Assembly: GCF_041260155.1 (NCBI RefSeq)
Contig: NC_091932.1
Location: forward strand, 9,366,804-9,430,803
Origin: Ptychodera flava
Taxonomy: Eukaryota > Hemichordata > Enteropneusta > Ptychoderidae
Length of the DNA stretch: 64,000 bases
Direction: 5' to 3'
The position numbers were made by a program, and so were the translations under genes. The notes under the pieces are model-generated. The model was given only the letters and a program-made list of their open reading frames with translations. It did not search any database and had not been told where the DNA came from. Position 1 is the stretch's first letter, and each line of letters opens with the position of its first letter. Positions 12,606-25,800 of the stretch are shown here, in pieces.

Positions 12606-13626
12606 AAACATCAACATCAACATCAACATCAGCAATAACAACATGTACATCAACAACAACAACAACAAAAGTCATAATCATCATCAGCAACAACATTAAT
12701 ATTCTGAGACTGTAAGTGGTTTCTGTTGACAGTTTTTTTTTCTCATTTTCTGCATGGTAATCACTTTCTAAACTAGTGTCCCGTTACAAAATAATCAACC
12801 ATTCACACCATGTTTCCGTGCAGTCCAAACTCTTTGATGAAAAACAGTGTAGTTGGATTCAAACTATAGTGACCAATGCATCATTGAGGTAAACAAAGAA
12901 AATAGTACAAAAATATCGTTAACATCAACAGAAAACAACTTTATTCCTGTGAATCAAAACCTAATCAATGTCATCAATAACTGTTTCCCCATAGTGAGTT
13001 GAAAAGCGTTGCAAGGAATGTTTGTTATCTCCAGTATATAACCAATATTTATTCAACATTAAGTAGTATGCGCCTCGAAACGAAAAGACTTAAACTTTTA
13101 TCTAACTTTCCTCGATGAAACTTTGAACCATACTTTTACTTAATCAAGAATGAACATAGGGCACCTCGCGAAGTGCTGTACTATAGAGAAAAACATAATG
13201 AATGAAGCTAGCATACTACCCTTTGAATTCGCTAAAGCAGTTGGTAAAATAACAGCACCTGTCATAATACTTCACCATGTTTGCTTTCCGAAACAAATGC
13301 TTCTCTCCAAAGTATATTTAATACTATAATAGCTTTGCTAACTATAACTCAATATGCGGTGTACAATGTGTATTCTTTGAAAATCAATTCCACTTTGGAT
13401 TACAGTTGTTGACAATAAAATGGACATTTCATATAATATATGCATTGCGTGCAAGTTGTACACTAGGTGTTTGGATACCATCTTGGGAAACAAATAAGAA
13501 AATGTTACACAGAAAACGCCGTCTGGCCCAAAGCCAAATCCCGATAAGATTTAGAACATTGGAACTTACAGAATAAAAGTACATCTTCCGTCATTGTATT
13601 CAATAATATTTCTTATTTTTACACAG
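10051..13626. other. 3' flank of gene 1, part of the duplicated unit
   Basis: Scattered blocks up to about 12400 align with 30240-32560 downstream of gene 2, so the segmental duplication includes the 3' flank. No exon is supported. A 90-codon open frame on the minus strand (10729-11001) is not kept in the second copy and is taken as chance. Confidence 0.55.
12567..12670. repeat. (CAA)n / (ACATCA)n microsatellite
   Basis: Pure CAA units are followed by CATCAA variants and more CAA units. Confidence 0.9.
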
Positions 13627-14150
13627 GTATACTATTTTGTCTGTCGGCGTCACCATATTGGTTATTTTGACAGGTGTTGTCATCATCCTGGTAATTATCA
13701 TCTGGCGAATAAGAAGGTAAAAGCCAATAATTAAAGTTTACAAGCAAGTCGAGGTTTAAATTTATGGTAAGGAAATTATTCAGAACGCGTCAGAAACTCA
13801 AAACCAGTGTTCGTCTTATGACAGTTGATAGCAATGGAAACCAATGAGCTTATTAATAACAGAATGTTTGGAATAAAGAAACATACTTAGGTAATTATAC
13901 ATTTGTAAGATGTGCGATATGACATTGCTAAAGGTCCATCAGGAATTTCTCTAATTTTATCTTGTTTGTTCAAAGGAAGCGTACTCCGGAAACAATATTG
14001 AACCCTGGAGAGTTTGAAGTACAAGAGACTTTTGGCCAAGAAGAATCAGCGTACACTTCGCTTAGATTAGACGAAATATCACGAAGTAATTATGAAAAGT
14101 TGAAGAAGAAAGGGACTGTTCAGAACGCTATTATCTGCTGCAACGTTTAA
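13627..14150 (+). CDS. Orphan transmembrane exon plus ITAM/ITIM-like tail exon
   Basis: Two exons are supported. The exon at 13627-13716 (acceptor TTTTTACACAG, 90 nt, phase 2 to phase 2) encodes a strongly hydrophobic helix (ILSVGVTILVILTGVVIILV) followed by WRIRR. The exon at 13976-14150 (phase 2) encodes a 57-residue tail ending in TAA. The tail holds YTSL and YEKL separated by nine residues, a paired YxxL layout like an ITAM with slightly long spacing. Both tyrosines also have Ser at -2 and Leu at +3, which fits the ITIM consensus. No extracellular exon is seen in the 3.6 kb upstream. The entry phase (2) does not match the stalk exon of gene 1 (phase 1), but it does match the end of gene 1's transmembrane exon. 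It may be an alternative 3' end of gene 1, the remnant of another receptor, or a gene whose upstream exons I cannot recognise. Confidence 0.6.
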
Positions 14151-16793
14151 TGTGTTTTAGGTAATCTTTGTTCTGGCGTTTTGATATAGTATTCCAAATA
14201 GTTATGTGGAAATACTTGATGTTCAATTTGTAAATGTGGCCTGCATATGTGTTGTAAGTTGTTGTTGACAACATGTCTGTTAGTCCATTTCTTTACTTGC
14301 AAATAATCAGTAAATATTAATAATACAAACAGTAGTGTGCAGTATGTAAGATTTGTTGAAATTGAAGTCAGTCAGGCAAGTATGTTTATATCATACATGA
14401 AATGTCCACATTGATGTCCACTTATCGCTAGGAAGTTATATTTAGACTATCATCTGCAATTCACATTGTAAACAAAAAATCATATTTTTATCGTGAGCGG
14501 AAATACATTCATTATAAAGCTGCGGGAACAAACCTAATACCCGAAGCGTGAAGGTAACGTCTGAATTTAACGTTCAGTATTTGGCCATGGCCACCGCATT
14601 TAATTGTCAGCACATATTTGCTAAAAACCTAACGAGTAGATTAAAGGGTTGCGAGTATTACTACCAGAACCTGTCGAGAAACACCGTTCATTGCAATGGT
14701 GTTTGCATGTGGTCTACTTATGTGTCGTAGAGTGCACTCATTATATCATGGAAGACTTTTTATGCTCGATTTCCCCGATGACCGGGTTTATTATTACCCG
14801 TACTGTACATATATGTATAGCATAACTACCAAAACGTCACTGGAAATCAGACAAAACGATGGAAAATATCCTAAGATAGAGCCTCTATGTTCTCCGTTTG
14901 TACTGATTCTGTGGTAGCCACGATTCCGCCAAATGTCAGTGTCGCCAAAATTTGATATATTCCATTGAAAGTCAAAATCATTTTTAAGTTATGTAATACT
15001 ATGCAATTTTATCGACTGTTTAAATGCAAGCCACAAATTACCCAAACACCATATATCATCTTTGGTCAATAAAGCTTGTGACAATGCGCGTACACTTGAT
15101 AGCGTCACACTACCACGTATTGTGTGCAATCCTCAAGGATCAGGGCACGTTCACATGGGACGCCTGGCCTCAATACCAAACACGAATGTACAGAGATACT
15201 AGTATTATTTTCGTGTTCAAAGATTGGTGTGCCAGGTGAAGTACATGCAGCGGGCGACGGCCTACAATGGACATAACACAGACATCTTCGCCAGTGCAAT
15301 TGATTGAGTGCTGTATTAGTCTCATGTGAGCGCAAAGTTACGCTCGGAGGGAGGGAGGTACATGAGTACATGATTGTTTGGTGATTCTTTGGGAGGGTGC
15401 GCATACATCTCGTGGCGTAACAACACCCAGTAAACATACGTGTATATGTAACCTCAGAAATATCTCTTCTCGATGCTGAATAAAAGTAAAACAAAAATAA
15501 AAAAAACTTCATGAATAACTTTCAATTCACTTTTGGCTGATCTAAACTTTACGTAATGGTTTCCCACAACTGCTCACAAAGTTCACCTCAGGTATAGGCT
15601 ATCAGGCATGGTGTAAATCCGAGAACACAATTACCTTACAACACTTCTACAAGACCAACATTGCATTAAAAATGTATGAAAATGATTGCTCTGTAAGGCT
15701 CCCTCGAGAACTAATTTAGAAAAACATATGGTTGTCAGATGGAAACGAGTCACAGCAAATCTGTCTCCCGTGTTATGAGGACTAAAAAACAGTCGTGAAG
15801 CGTTCATTGACAAATTTTTTCCCACCACGCAAAGCATTAATTATTCGCGTTTCCCTCCTATCCTATGTTTTCATAATAGTTCTCCACGTAACTGTTCTTA
15901 AAGTACTTAGAACATGTGCAAATCTACGTAGACATCAAATAATTGAAGTTGGAAACTATGGCCATCCTCTACAACCTCTTTAACAGACTGGTATGGCCCC
16001 ACTTTAGGATAATATCACCCTTTTAAAATCCAAATAAGAGCTGTAAGCAACCCAGGAAAAGTAATGTGCAAGGCAGGTTGACATAGATTTCACCACAGAT
16101 TTTTGCAGTTTCTGAACAAAGATTGGCTTCATCTACTAGATATGTATGTTAATTTAACTGAATGGAGCAGGTCTAAGGTTGTCAAAATATCAAAGGGTTG
16201 TATTTCAGTGATTGAATTTTATTAGTATGCAGAAGGGGAGCGTACCTTATGTCAAAATCGGACACTGTTATCATTGACCACAGTTTTTTGTGCTTGTGAG
16301 AACCAACCCTTGCTGTCATATGTGGGTATGAGAAATGACAGCAACAATTTACTGTCATTGGGGTAGTGGAATGCAGACAATGGACTGTGAAAAAATATTA
16401 AGACTAATAAATTGAGGAAACAGATAAAGATACTTTAGTATTTTCAACAAAGTAATAGTTTGCCCCAGGCTTCTTTGTACACCGTATCCGAACACCGAAT
16501 TATTTCGATATGTAGGGAATTTATCAAGAATGGAACCAAATACGAATATTTGTCCAGGGCGCCAGCTCCAGCTCGGAAAATAATTAAACGAATTTCAATC
16601 AGTATCACGCTTCGATACAGTGTTCTTTTAATTCTTAATACCGCCTTGTTTAGGTCATCTCATTTACATATGAATGCCAACATGACCTCTGAACAGAGAA
16701 ATGTAATAAATTATTGCAATCGTGACTGCATTTCAAGGGAAAAGAAAGGTCCTCAGTGTCGCCATAAAGAAGAACTCTAATATATCGGAAGGA
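14151..16793. other. Spacer between the orphan tail and gene 2
   Basis: No supported gene. Open frames such as 15105-15512 on the minus strand and 16460-16780 on the plus strand show no domain, signal or splice context. The segment just before 16794 is the likely promoter side of gene 2 and has ATGACCTCTGA at 16682-16692. Confidence 0.45.
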
Positions 16794-16869
16794 ATGGACT
16801 GCTATTTGTTCTTCTCCCTTGCATTGGTGTTACTTGTAATTGATTTGTCTGTTCGACAGAGTTACCAAG
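16794..16869 (+). CDS. Gene 2 exon 1: signal peptide
   Basis: Encodes MDCYLFFSLALVLLVIDLSV and a few more residues, a classic leader, and ends in phase 1 at GTGAGT. Confidence 0.8.
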
Positions 16870-19800
16870 GTGAGTAACGACCCTGCGTTATAGTCAGTAA
16901 CGCTTGACGTGTGTTAGGAAATATGAGCAGTGAAGCTTGACTTGTGTGAGGAAATACAAAAGACAGTGAACTTTCACTCGTACTACAGAAACTTACATAT
17001 TCAGTGATGTCGATTTTAATTTCAAGTTAACACTGTTATTATTATAAAAAAACGCATCTGGTACTGTCGGCAATGATTCAAAATTACAAAATGCTCGGGG
17101 GTTTTTTTGCAAATTAATTCCCCGATTTGTTGAATAGTGGAAATGACACTTCCATGTCTGAAAACGAATAATTCATCATGAATCATGTAACGGAAACACA
17201 TATGTTTCCGTCTTTCTGGGAATTTGAACAACGTATTGTAAACATCCTACAACCAGGAAAAAGACATGAATAACTTTGCAAACGAAAGCTGAATAAGATC
17301 ATATGAAAGATGGTGGCATTCATTTCACAAAGTTAACCAGTTCTGATATTTTACTTTCTGCTTTGAAAAATTGTACATGTAAATGCCGTGTCAACATAAC
17401 GGCCAAAGCCTTTTGCAAATTTAAAGTTACATTAGCCATTTATTTTTGTTGATAAAAATTTGAGTTAAAGTTTACTAAGTTCCTAACTCTAACCGAAAAT
17501 AATTTATTGCCCCTTTTAGAATGTGACCTTTGACACCATTTATAGGTACACATACAACTTTGATGTCATTACTTATTGGAATACCATTTGTACAGTGTTG
17601 CCCCTATTTATTAACAACTCAACGCAGCACAAAATGTAAATGAGCGAACAACAACTAAATAATACATGTAGTTTAAGCAAAAACATCGTATCTTTACTGT
17701 GACCTTTCTCAAGAGAAAATAGTATCTGCAAGTAACACGCTAGTATGACGTTTCATAGAATTGATTGCATCCGGTAATTTGTCGTCTAAAAACTCCCTGT
17801 GAGCTCTGTCAGGTTGGTAAGCCTTGTTTGCGTCAATCTAAAGCTCGAAATCAATCCTCACCTTACTTCACAAACGAATAGGGCACTTTGACAAGGCATA
17901 TTATAAGGAGCGTAATTCACCAAGGATATCTGATTGAATAAACAATAGAAAGTAAAAGGTGAATAGGTAAAAATGTATGTAAATGATAGTTCACAATCTG
18001 TTAATGGAAAATAATCAGACTAAAACTCGGTCACAACTGAGAGCACCTTAACTTTTACTTTAACCCCAACACTACTTTTCGACCCTTTAGAAGGTAACTT
18101 TTAACCTAATTTCCCAAGGTACACACTGCCTTTCATGCCACGAGGTCTGTATTGTATCCATCGTTTATCACAGGTACAGGTAAACAGCCTATCAGGTAAA
18201 ATTTTACCTACTATAAGTTACAGTCCGCCACTTTTAGCGTATTCGCTACAAGTGTAATCATATTTCGCTTCCCTTTTGCACTAATGTCATAGTCCTGGAG
18301 GGACTGCGATTGTTTTGATCCGTAAAAACATTGAAGGAATAGCGTTGAAAAGTACAATACGCTGCATTCCAGCTACTTATTGTCTCGGTGGAAATAGTGA
18401 AGGCGGAGAGATTTTTTTAAAAAAAGACGCAATTTACACTTAATACTACAGCAGAATCTAACATTATAAACTTTGTAACGACCAAAGCCGTATGAAAATA
18501 TTGAAATTGCAAACTGTGAGACAATATTTTGACAATCACGTGAAGCGTAGTTGTCTCGAAAGTCGACTCTCTGTAAGCTAGGAGAAGGAGAAAGATGTGT
18601 GAGGAGTCTTCGACACGATTGGAACTAATTTGGATAATTGGATCTTCACATTTTTCAAAGTTCTCAAAGTGTTACGTGTCCTGTAGCTGAATACAACATT
18701 ACAAACTACTCATAAAAACAAGTGTGTAACTTAAAAGGAAAAGCAGATTAGCTTACATTTGCAGATGAAACCGAAATTATTTCATCATCCAATTATCCAA
18801 AATGAGTTCGAATCGCGTTTTTTCTTAAGGAAGACAAGTTGAACTAAATAAAATTTAACTTTTATGACTAACGGTACATAACTTATAAATATAGAGCATT
18901 ATTGTATTATTAGCTTAGTCCATGGTATCAAAAAGCTTGTGATATTCCAGAGGGTAGCACGAGTGCGTACACTGGTGATCGTACGATTATGGATGAGGTA
19001 CACTGTTTTGGGATTTCTATCTGATTTTGAAATCGAGAATCGGATTTATCAGATATTCGACAGTGCAATCGACATTGTGATATAGCAAGGAGGAGGTGTT
19101 TTATGCACAATATAACAACATCTTAATTAAAATGAAGCTTTGATATAGTAAAACTCGTTTCTCTCGATGATTATTCCCCATATGCTAATTTTCATCCCAG
19201 AGGTCTTACATCCAAATCAAAATATCGGAGTGTACCGTTGATAACCTCATTATGATATGATTGATTTAGATACAAGTTGCCAATGTTGTCATTTCGGATG
19301 TGAAGATCTGACGAGGAGTATAGGCATGCCCGTTACGAAGCCTCAGCATAATACGTGTCACGAGGACGAGTCACGCGCGCGTACACATACAATACAGTAA
19401 CGCAACAGATAGATAAAACTCACTCGAATTTAATGAATTTATTTGTAAAACTCTCAACATGTTAAGAAATTTAAAAAAAACAGTAGTTGATGTTGTTCGA
19501 TTGCTGTCGCCGTTGTACAAGCAACTATTCGGTGAGCTCATCGAATATCACCAGACTAAATTTAATAATCAAATTAACCTGAAGTTATATTGACCTGTCC
19601 GACAGAATGGCGTGTTTAGCTCTCATTTTAACATTTCAAAGGCTTCCAAGTATTGCGCAGGTATCCTTGTTGAGAATGTTAACCATGGCTCCAGCTAATC
19701 AGATGACAAGATCTGAAGCTGATTGTAAATAAGTAATTTTGTAAAGTATGCGTGTCTTTACCGTTTATATAATATCTGAAATGTTTCTCGGTGCACACAT

Positions 19801-22800
19801 TTTATTTTCCAAAGACTTCTTTATGTCGACTTGAGACATTACCTCACACCTTCATCATATTTGTGCCAACTTTTTACAGCGTACACACAGCTCTATATTT
19901 TTGTTCATTTTCTTATCAGTTGAAATCCGATTAAGAGATGGTCAGACGCCATTTGAAGGAAGAGTTGAAATTAGACGAGATGGCGAGAACTCATGGAGAT
20001 ATATGTGTGGAACTGGCGCAGCGGGATGGAATCAGACTGTAGCAAGGGCTGTGTGTAAACATCTAGGTAAGTTATATTCGTACATATAATGATTAATTTA
20101 TGAAATATTAGAAAGACACATCATTCATAATTCTCCTTAACATTTCTTACTTTCTCGAAAACAGTCTTACATATAGATGACAACATGTTCTTGCTCTTGC
20201 TTCTAGATCTTACTTTTCCTTTTAATATATTTCTCCGGCGTAAGATAATACTCATTACAAATGTCTTTTTTTGCTCTTACAATTTTGCTTTGTAAAATAC
20301 AAATGTTGTTCATTGAGATTTAGCTTGCATGGTCTTAAGTTGAATATACGGCTAGTTTTCAACCGGGTTCGAACCCACAATTCCAATCGCAAAACCAGTC
20401 AACTCCAAACGCAAAACCGAAGAGTGGCGCTTAATGATCATTATTGATCGTTGCAACAGATAATTAAAATTTGGCTTACTATAGTCATTATTTGTTGTCA
20501 AACTTTGTGCTGAATTTGACTTTTAGTTCTTAATGATCCATGGCATTGACCAATTTGACTGCTTATTTGACCTTGCCTATGGATATTAAAGGTATATGAT
20601 CATAGAGTAATGATCAAATCAAAAGTTGTCTGAGCTCTCACCCGAGTTTATCTCAGAGGACCATGATAACATATAATTCTGAGAGAGTGAGCGATAGAGC
20701 TAGGAGACATACTCGCACACTTTTCCTAGTTGTTTTTAGATACATATTCCATTCAAAGTCTTTAGATATCATCGGCCATAATACATGTCTCCAAGAGACA
20801 AAGTGCCTATTTTCGACCACTAATCCTGACTTCAGTCCTTTTTTAAATGCATATATGAATATGAAGAATAATTTGTGGAACGCTATCCGTATCTGAGGCC
20901 TATCGTATGGATCCTGTATTTCGTATGGAACCAGAATGTGAATATCTAACTCTGACACTCTGTTTACTTAGTTTCACGCCGACAAAATTCCTCTGACGTA
21001 TTATTCGTCTTCTCCTCGTCGATTTCTCCACTTCCTATAGGTATAATGCCACCAAGCAACACATTCTGTTGAAATGTTTCTTGATCTGCACGGACGCTAA
21101 TGCTAGTATTCTCGATTGAAGCGTCAGAGCTATCGGCTACTTCGCATTAGCGTGTAAGCCTTGTCTATGGTGCAAGGTTTTTTTTCGCCAAAGAATTCAA
21201 CGGGTGTTCTCATTAAACTGCCCTGTGCCTTTCTTCGTGTACACAAATGAACTTGTGTTCAACAACGCTGTTCTTATTTTTAACAAAATGATATGGTAAT
21301 GCTTCCTCGCTTAGAGCATGTACTTTTACATTCTCGATATTTTCTTTATGAAAATATGTAAATATCATAGTTTGAGACAAGCTTGGTAAAGCGAAGACGA
21401 TGTGCATTATTGAGCCGGGGACAAGAAACACTATGTAATTTTCTACCTCTCACAAAAAACAGCGAGGGGAAGTAGAGAGAGTCGGTACTTTTAAATATCT
21501 TGAAACCATTCTAGATTCTAAATTCCAAGTTTTGAATATAATTTAGACGACGTTTTTTAAAAGGAAGAATACAGACAAAGTATTTCGTTCTCTTTAAGTT
21601 TAATCGTTTGAATGGTAGCTTTTAAGGACAAGTAAACATCGGGACATCGTTCGCTAATTGACACTGTTTTGACATTCAATTGAGTATCAAAATAGGGGAA
21701 CCTCTATGAAAAAGGGCGCGAGTGGTCAGCATGACAGGAAAGGTTACTGGCTTAAAGGAGAAACAACTCTCCAGGGCCTATCATCAGACATTAAAACAAA
21801 AATGTCATTCATATTTGGAAGGATCTATCGCATCTATTACCCTCTCCAAACAAAAGGCTACTGTCAGGTCGACGACTCAAGGGATCCCTTGTAAATCAAA
21901 TTCTTAGTTTCTATTTTAAACATTGTGTTTTTTTCAATTATAGGTCAGTCTGTTTTTGAAAATCAATCTAACGTCACTATACATCTGTATATTGCGTTTA
22001 TCACCATTTAATTGTAGTGGCGTCTTCGTATCGTGGGACTATGTGTAGCAAAAATGAAATAACTCTGAATATGTTTGAATTTAATGGACAATTCAGTCAT
22101 TAATTTGATTGGTTTTATTTGATTTGATTTTAAGAATGAGCTACTATGGTCTTATTGAAGGCCGCCTATCACTTCCAATTGAGGAATATTTTCCTGGGTG
22201 TCACTTTTTTATTTCGATATGCATAAAATATCCAAATAGCATTTACAATTTGACATTACATTTGACATTTCTGTCCATGCTCGCTACAGGCTATTTCACG
22301 GTAATGTGGGAATGGCCAAACAGTGAATTTGGTAGAAGTAATCTGCAGTCTTCTGTTTGTGACGTCAGATGTAATCCCTTGTCAGAATCGTTAGAAGACT
22401 GTACCATAAATTGGGACAACAACAGACATGATTGTCAGTGTAATGACATTTACCATGTAGGAATCACGTGTTACTGTAAGTAAAACAGGACCCCATCACT
22501 GTGCTGTACTATGAGCTTTCCAATATATCAACAGAAAATATCAAAGGTCAATACCCCATTGCTTACCCCGATGGGTTGCCTTTCATAATCAGTGACGCCT
22601 TTATCAAAAAGTCATTACTGGCTCCAGATTCCAGCCATTTATTTCATGAAAGAGACACGGGTCTAAATTTGATAGTTCGGAAGGCATCGATATTCTGTCA
22701 AAGCCCATCTCATGGGTAGCGTATTATCTAAATGTTATTTTAAAAAAATAATATCAATCTTTTCATTCCCTTGCGCGTTTGCAAAAATTGCACATCAGAC

Positions 22801-25800
22801 GGGTTCAATTTAAGGGATGTTACGTATAGGAAGAGGGTGGTATTGGCAAATATAAATCACTGCAAACTTCCCTCCCTATTCGATAACGTAAGTTTAAATT
22901 GCAATCATTCGACGACGTAATCGCAATTTGAACGACTCCAAAACATAATAAGGAATAGGTCATCGGAAATTTACACTGCTAACGAATTCTAAACACACTA
23001 ATTTGTCAAACAACAGCTGAACAATTATTGAGGATCACGTACACATACTGTTTCCGTAGCGTAAATATAAAAACGTTGGTTTAATTCAGCTCACCATAAT
23101 CGAACAAACAGAACCGAAACATTACCCCAGTCAAATGATATGCGTTTCGTCTGTCCTACGCGTGTTTTGGTAATCCGCGTGTTTAAATACCCTATTCAGC
23201 TTACGAGAACTCATTGTCCTTGAAACAAAGAACTGGTTATCAATTCACTTTCAGATCCTGGATTTCTTGGTCGATACAAGGAAAGTTATGACAGAATATT
23301 TCGTAGAACTACATCATGGCCAATACCTCAAAGTGACGTCACAGTACAAGGATGCATCGGAGCATGTCGGAATCGAGGAAAGACTATAGCCGTCCTGGCA
23401 AGTGCCGATGAGTGTTACTGTAGCGATGACTCTGTTGATTACTGGCGTTATGGAGAGGCTATTCCAGGATTACCAATACTGAATGACACACAGGCTGTTA
23501 AATACAACACACAGCAGTGTTCTGGTGATACTGGAACGTCGCCATACATGCAAGGCTGTGGAGGAAATTGGCAATCCGATGTTTATAACAGTACGTCTAT
23601 AAATTCATTGTACACGCTTGTGGTAGATATGACTCGATTCATATTTTAAAAATGTTCACATTAAGACTGACGGAGAAGCAGGAATGTATTGAACAGTCGG
23701 GGCCCTTATTCGTTCTAATGAAGTGGTGGCTGTTACTTTAAATACAATTATGACAAAGGAGAAATGGCAGTTACAAAATAGAACGAAGAAAACTTTTCCA
23801 GACTTTTCACTACTTTATATTATATAACTTGTCAATCAATTATTCGGTGATCTTGTTGTGCTCACCTTGCATTTTAAAAAGAGGCTGCCTTCAATGCTTC
23901 ATCTTTCTCTACCATCACGAGTACGCCATGCTTATATAATCAGACATATAATCACTGAAGTGCCGATGCTATGTTACTGTTCGTAGATCTATTTGCAAAC
24001 TGAGATAAGAACGTCACTTTGCTATTGTCAGTTTCAAAAAAAATCTGCTATAAAAATCGGTTGTAAAATCGATATCATGGTTTTCCTGTTGTAGATTGGA
24101 TTATTTATCCCGATAACAAAAGAACTTTAAGCAAGTACATTTATTTCTTTGTTGTTCATGTTTACCTCTCTAGCCAATGTGTTATTTATGTCCAAACCAT
24201 TATATTAAAGAGGCACTCCCACCTGGTAACATTTTTAAAACACATTTTTTTTACGCCAACGGTCGATATTTGACGTGGCGATTGCGCACGGATCGCGAGA
24301 TATTGATAAAATTGCCCGAGCGTATTTTTCACATCCCGAAGTTTCTGATTATGACCCGAAATCCCCCAAGGTTTATTGTTGTGCTGCTGGACGATATTCT
24401 AGGGAGTCCATAAACGTTCGAATGACGCAATTAATTTACCTCCCACTGCGACGACTTTACATACATCATTATGCCTTTACCTCAGGTATTTTTTTTTTCA
24501 AAATTTCTTCTTAGTTTTTGTCGTTTTCATTATTCTCAATCAGTTGTATTAGATTGTTAACCAATACCACATAGATATAAGTTTCTACGTGTAAAATATT
24601 AGCCGCCTCCGATGACTACATTTTGTCGCCTGCCACACAGTTACGCGTGGTTCGATACATAGCAGTCGCCAGGTGGTATGCGTCTGCATACCACGCGTCG
24701 GCCGCTATGTATCAACCAAACGTAACCGTGCTGGTCACCTATGCGAATTCTGGTGGAATTCTAGTGGAATAAGCAAACTTTGTTTTTCGTTTTTTTGCCG
24801 AGTCAGTAAGACTCGACTTCCTCCCACGGGACATGACCGATCACCGAAGCGAGTGGTAATGTGGCGTACAGCAGCGTCAGCGTGTAGACTTGTACTCCAT
24901 AGCTTAGTTGACAATTGCCCCAGTGCCGAACATTCGATGTTCGGAAGCTGAATTTAGGTGGGCCACCGGAATTCAAACTTTTACTTTTTTGAGGACATAT
25001 TTTTATCCATGTCTCGCGATCCATGCCCAGTCGCCACGTCAAATATCGACCGTTGGCATTAAAAAAATGTGTTTTAAAAATGTTACCAAGTGGGAGTGCC
25101 ACTTTAAAGATGATGTAAACTGTGAACACTGCTTTTAAATATTATTATTACACTTAAAGGGATACAGTCGTCGGAATTGCCCTCAAAGGTCGTACGGGAC
25201 CCATACGACCAATTTAAGTACTGTATCCAAGGTATGGTGGTGATTGATGAAAGTTAAAACATGCCTGTCATAGTCTAATTTCTAATGTTGCAGCTATGAT
25301 GATGAAATGCATTTAGATATCGCGCACGAAATACACTGTTTGTAAACAAGAAACTCGCAGAGGCACAGTTCCGACGATCGTTTCCCTTTAATGGGAAATA
25401 AGACATTTTTTGAAATGACACCCTGATAATGATAATGATAATCGGTTATGAATATAAAATTTATCGTTTATTGTCTGTCTTTACTAGCGTCTTTCGGTGT
25501 CTGTGGTTGCGAGTACATTGATTCCAGTGGATACATATATTCACCAAATTTCCCCGGTAAATATACCAATGAACAATCGTGTAATTGGACGATAACAGTG
25601 GATCCTGGACACATAGTAAAGCTAACCACTCTTATGCTGAGATTACAAGACAATGACATGGTGATTGTGAAGGATGGGATAGAAGACAATAGCTCTACTA
25701 TCAGTACTTTTACTGGTTATTCACTACCACAGCCACTATACAGTTCATCAAATACTATTCGCATTGAGATGATCACCGATGATGCAGGAAATGATCTTGG

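Noticed and set aside
15105-15512. 135-codon open frame on the minus strand
   Set aside because: No recognisable domain; cysteines and low-complexity parts look like chance, and nothing nearby supports exon borders.
16460-16780. 106-codon open frame just before gene 2
   Set aside because: It stops before the gene 2 start codon, has no domain, and no similar frame precedes genes 1 or 3.
20355-20385. GGGTTCGAACCC, like a tRNA T-loop or SINE B box
   Set aside because: No pairing acceptor, D-arm or anticodon arm could be drawn on either strand.
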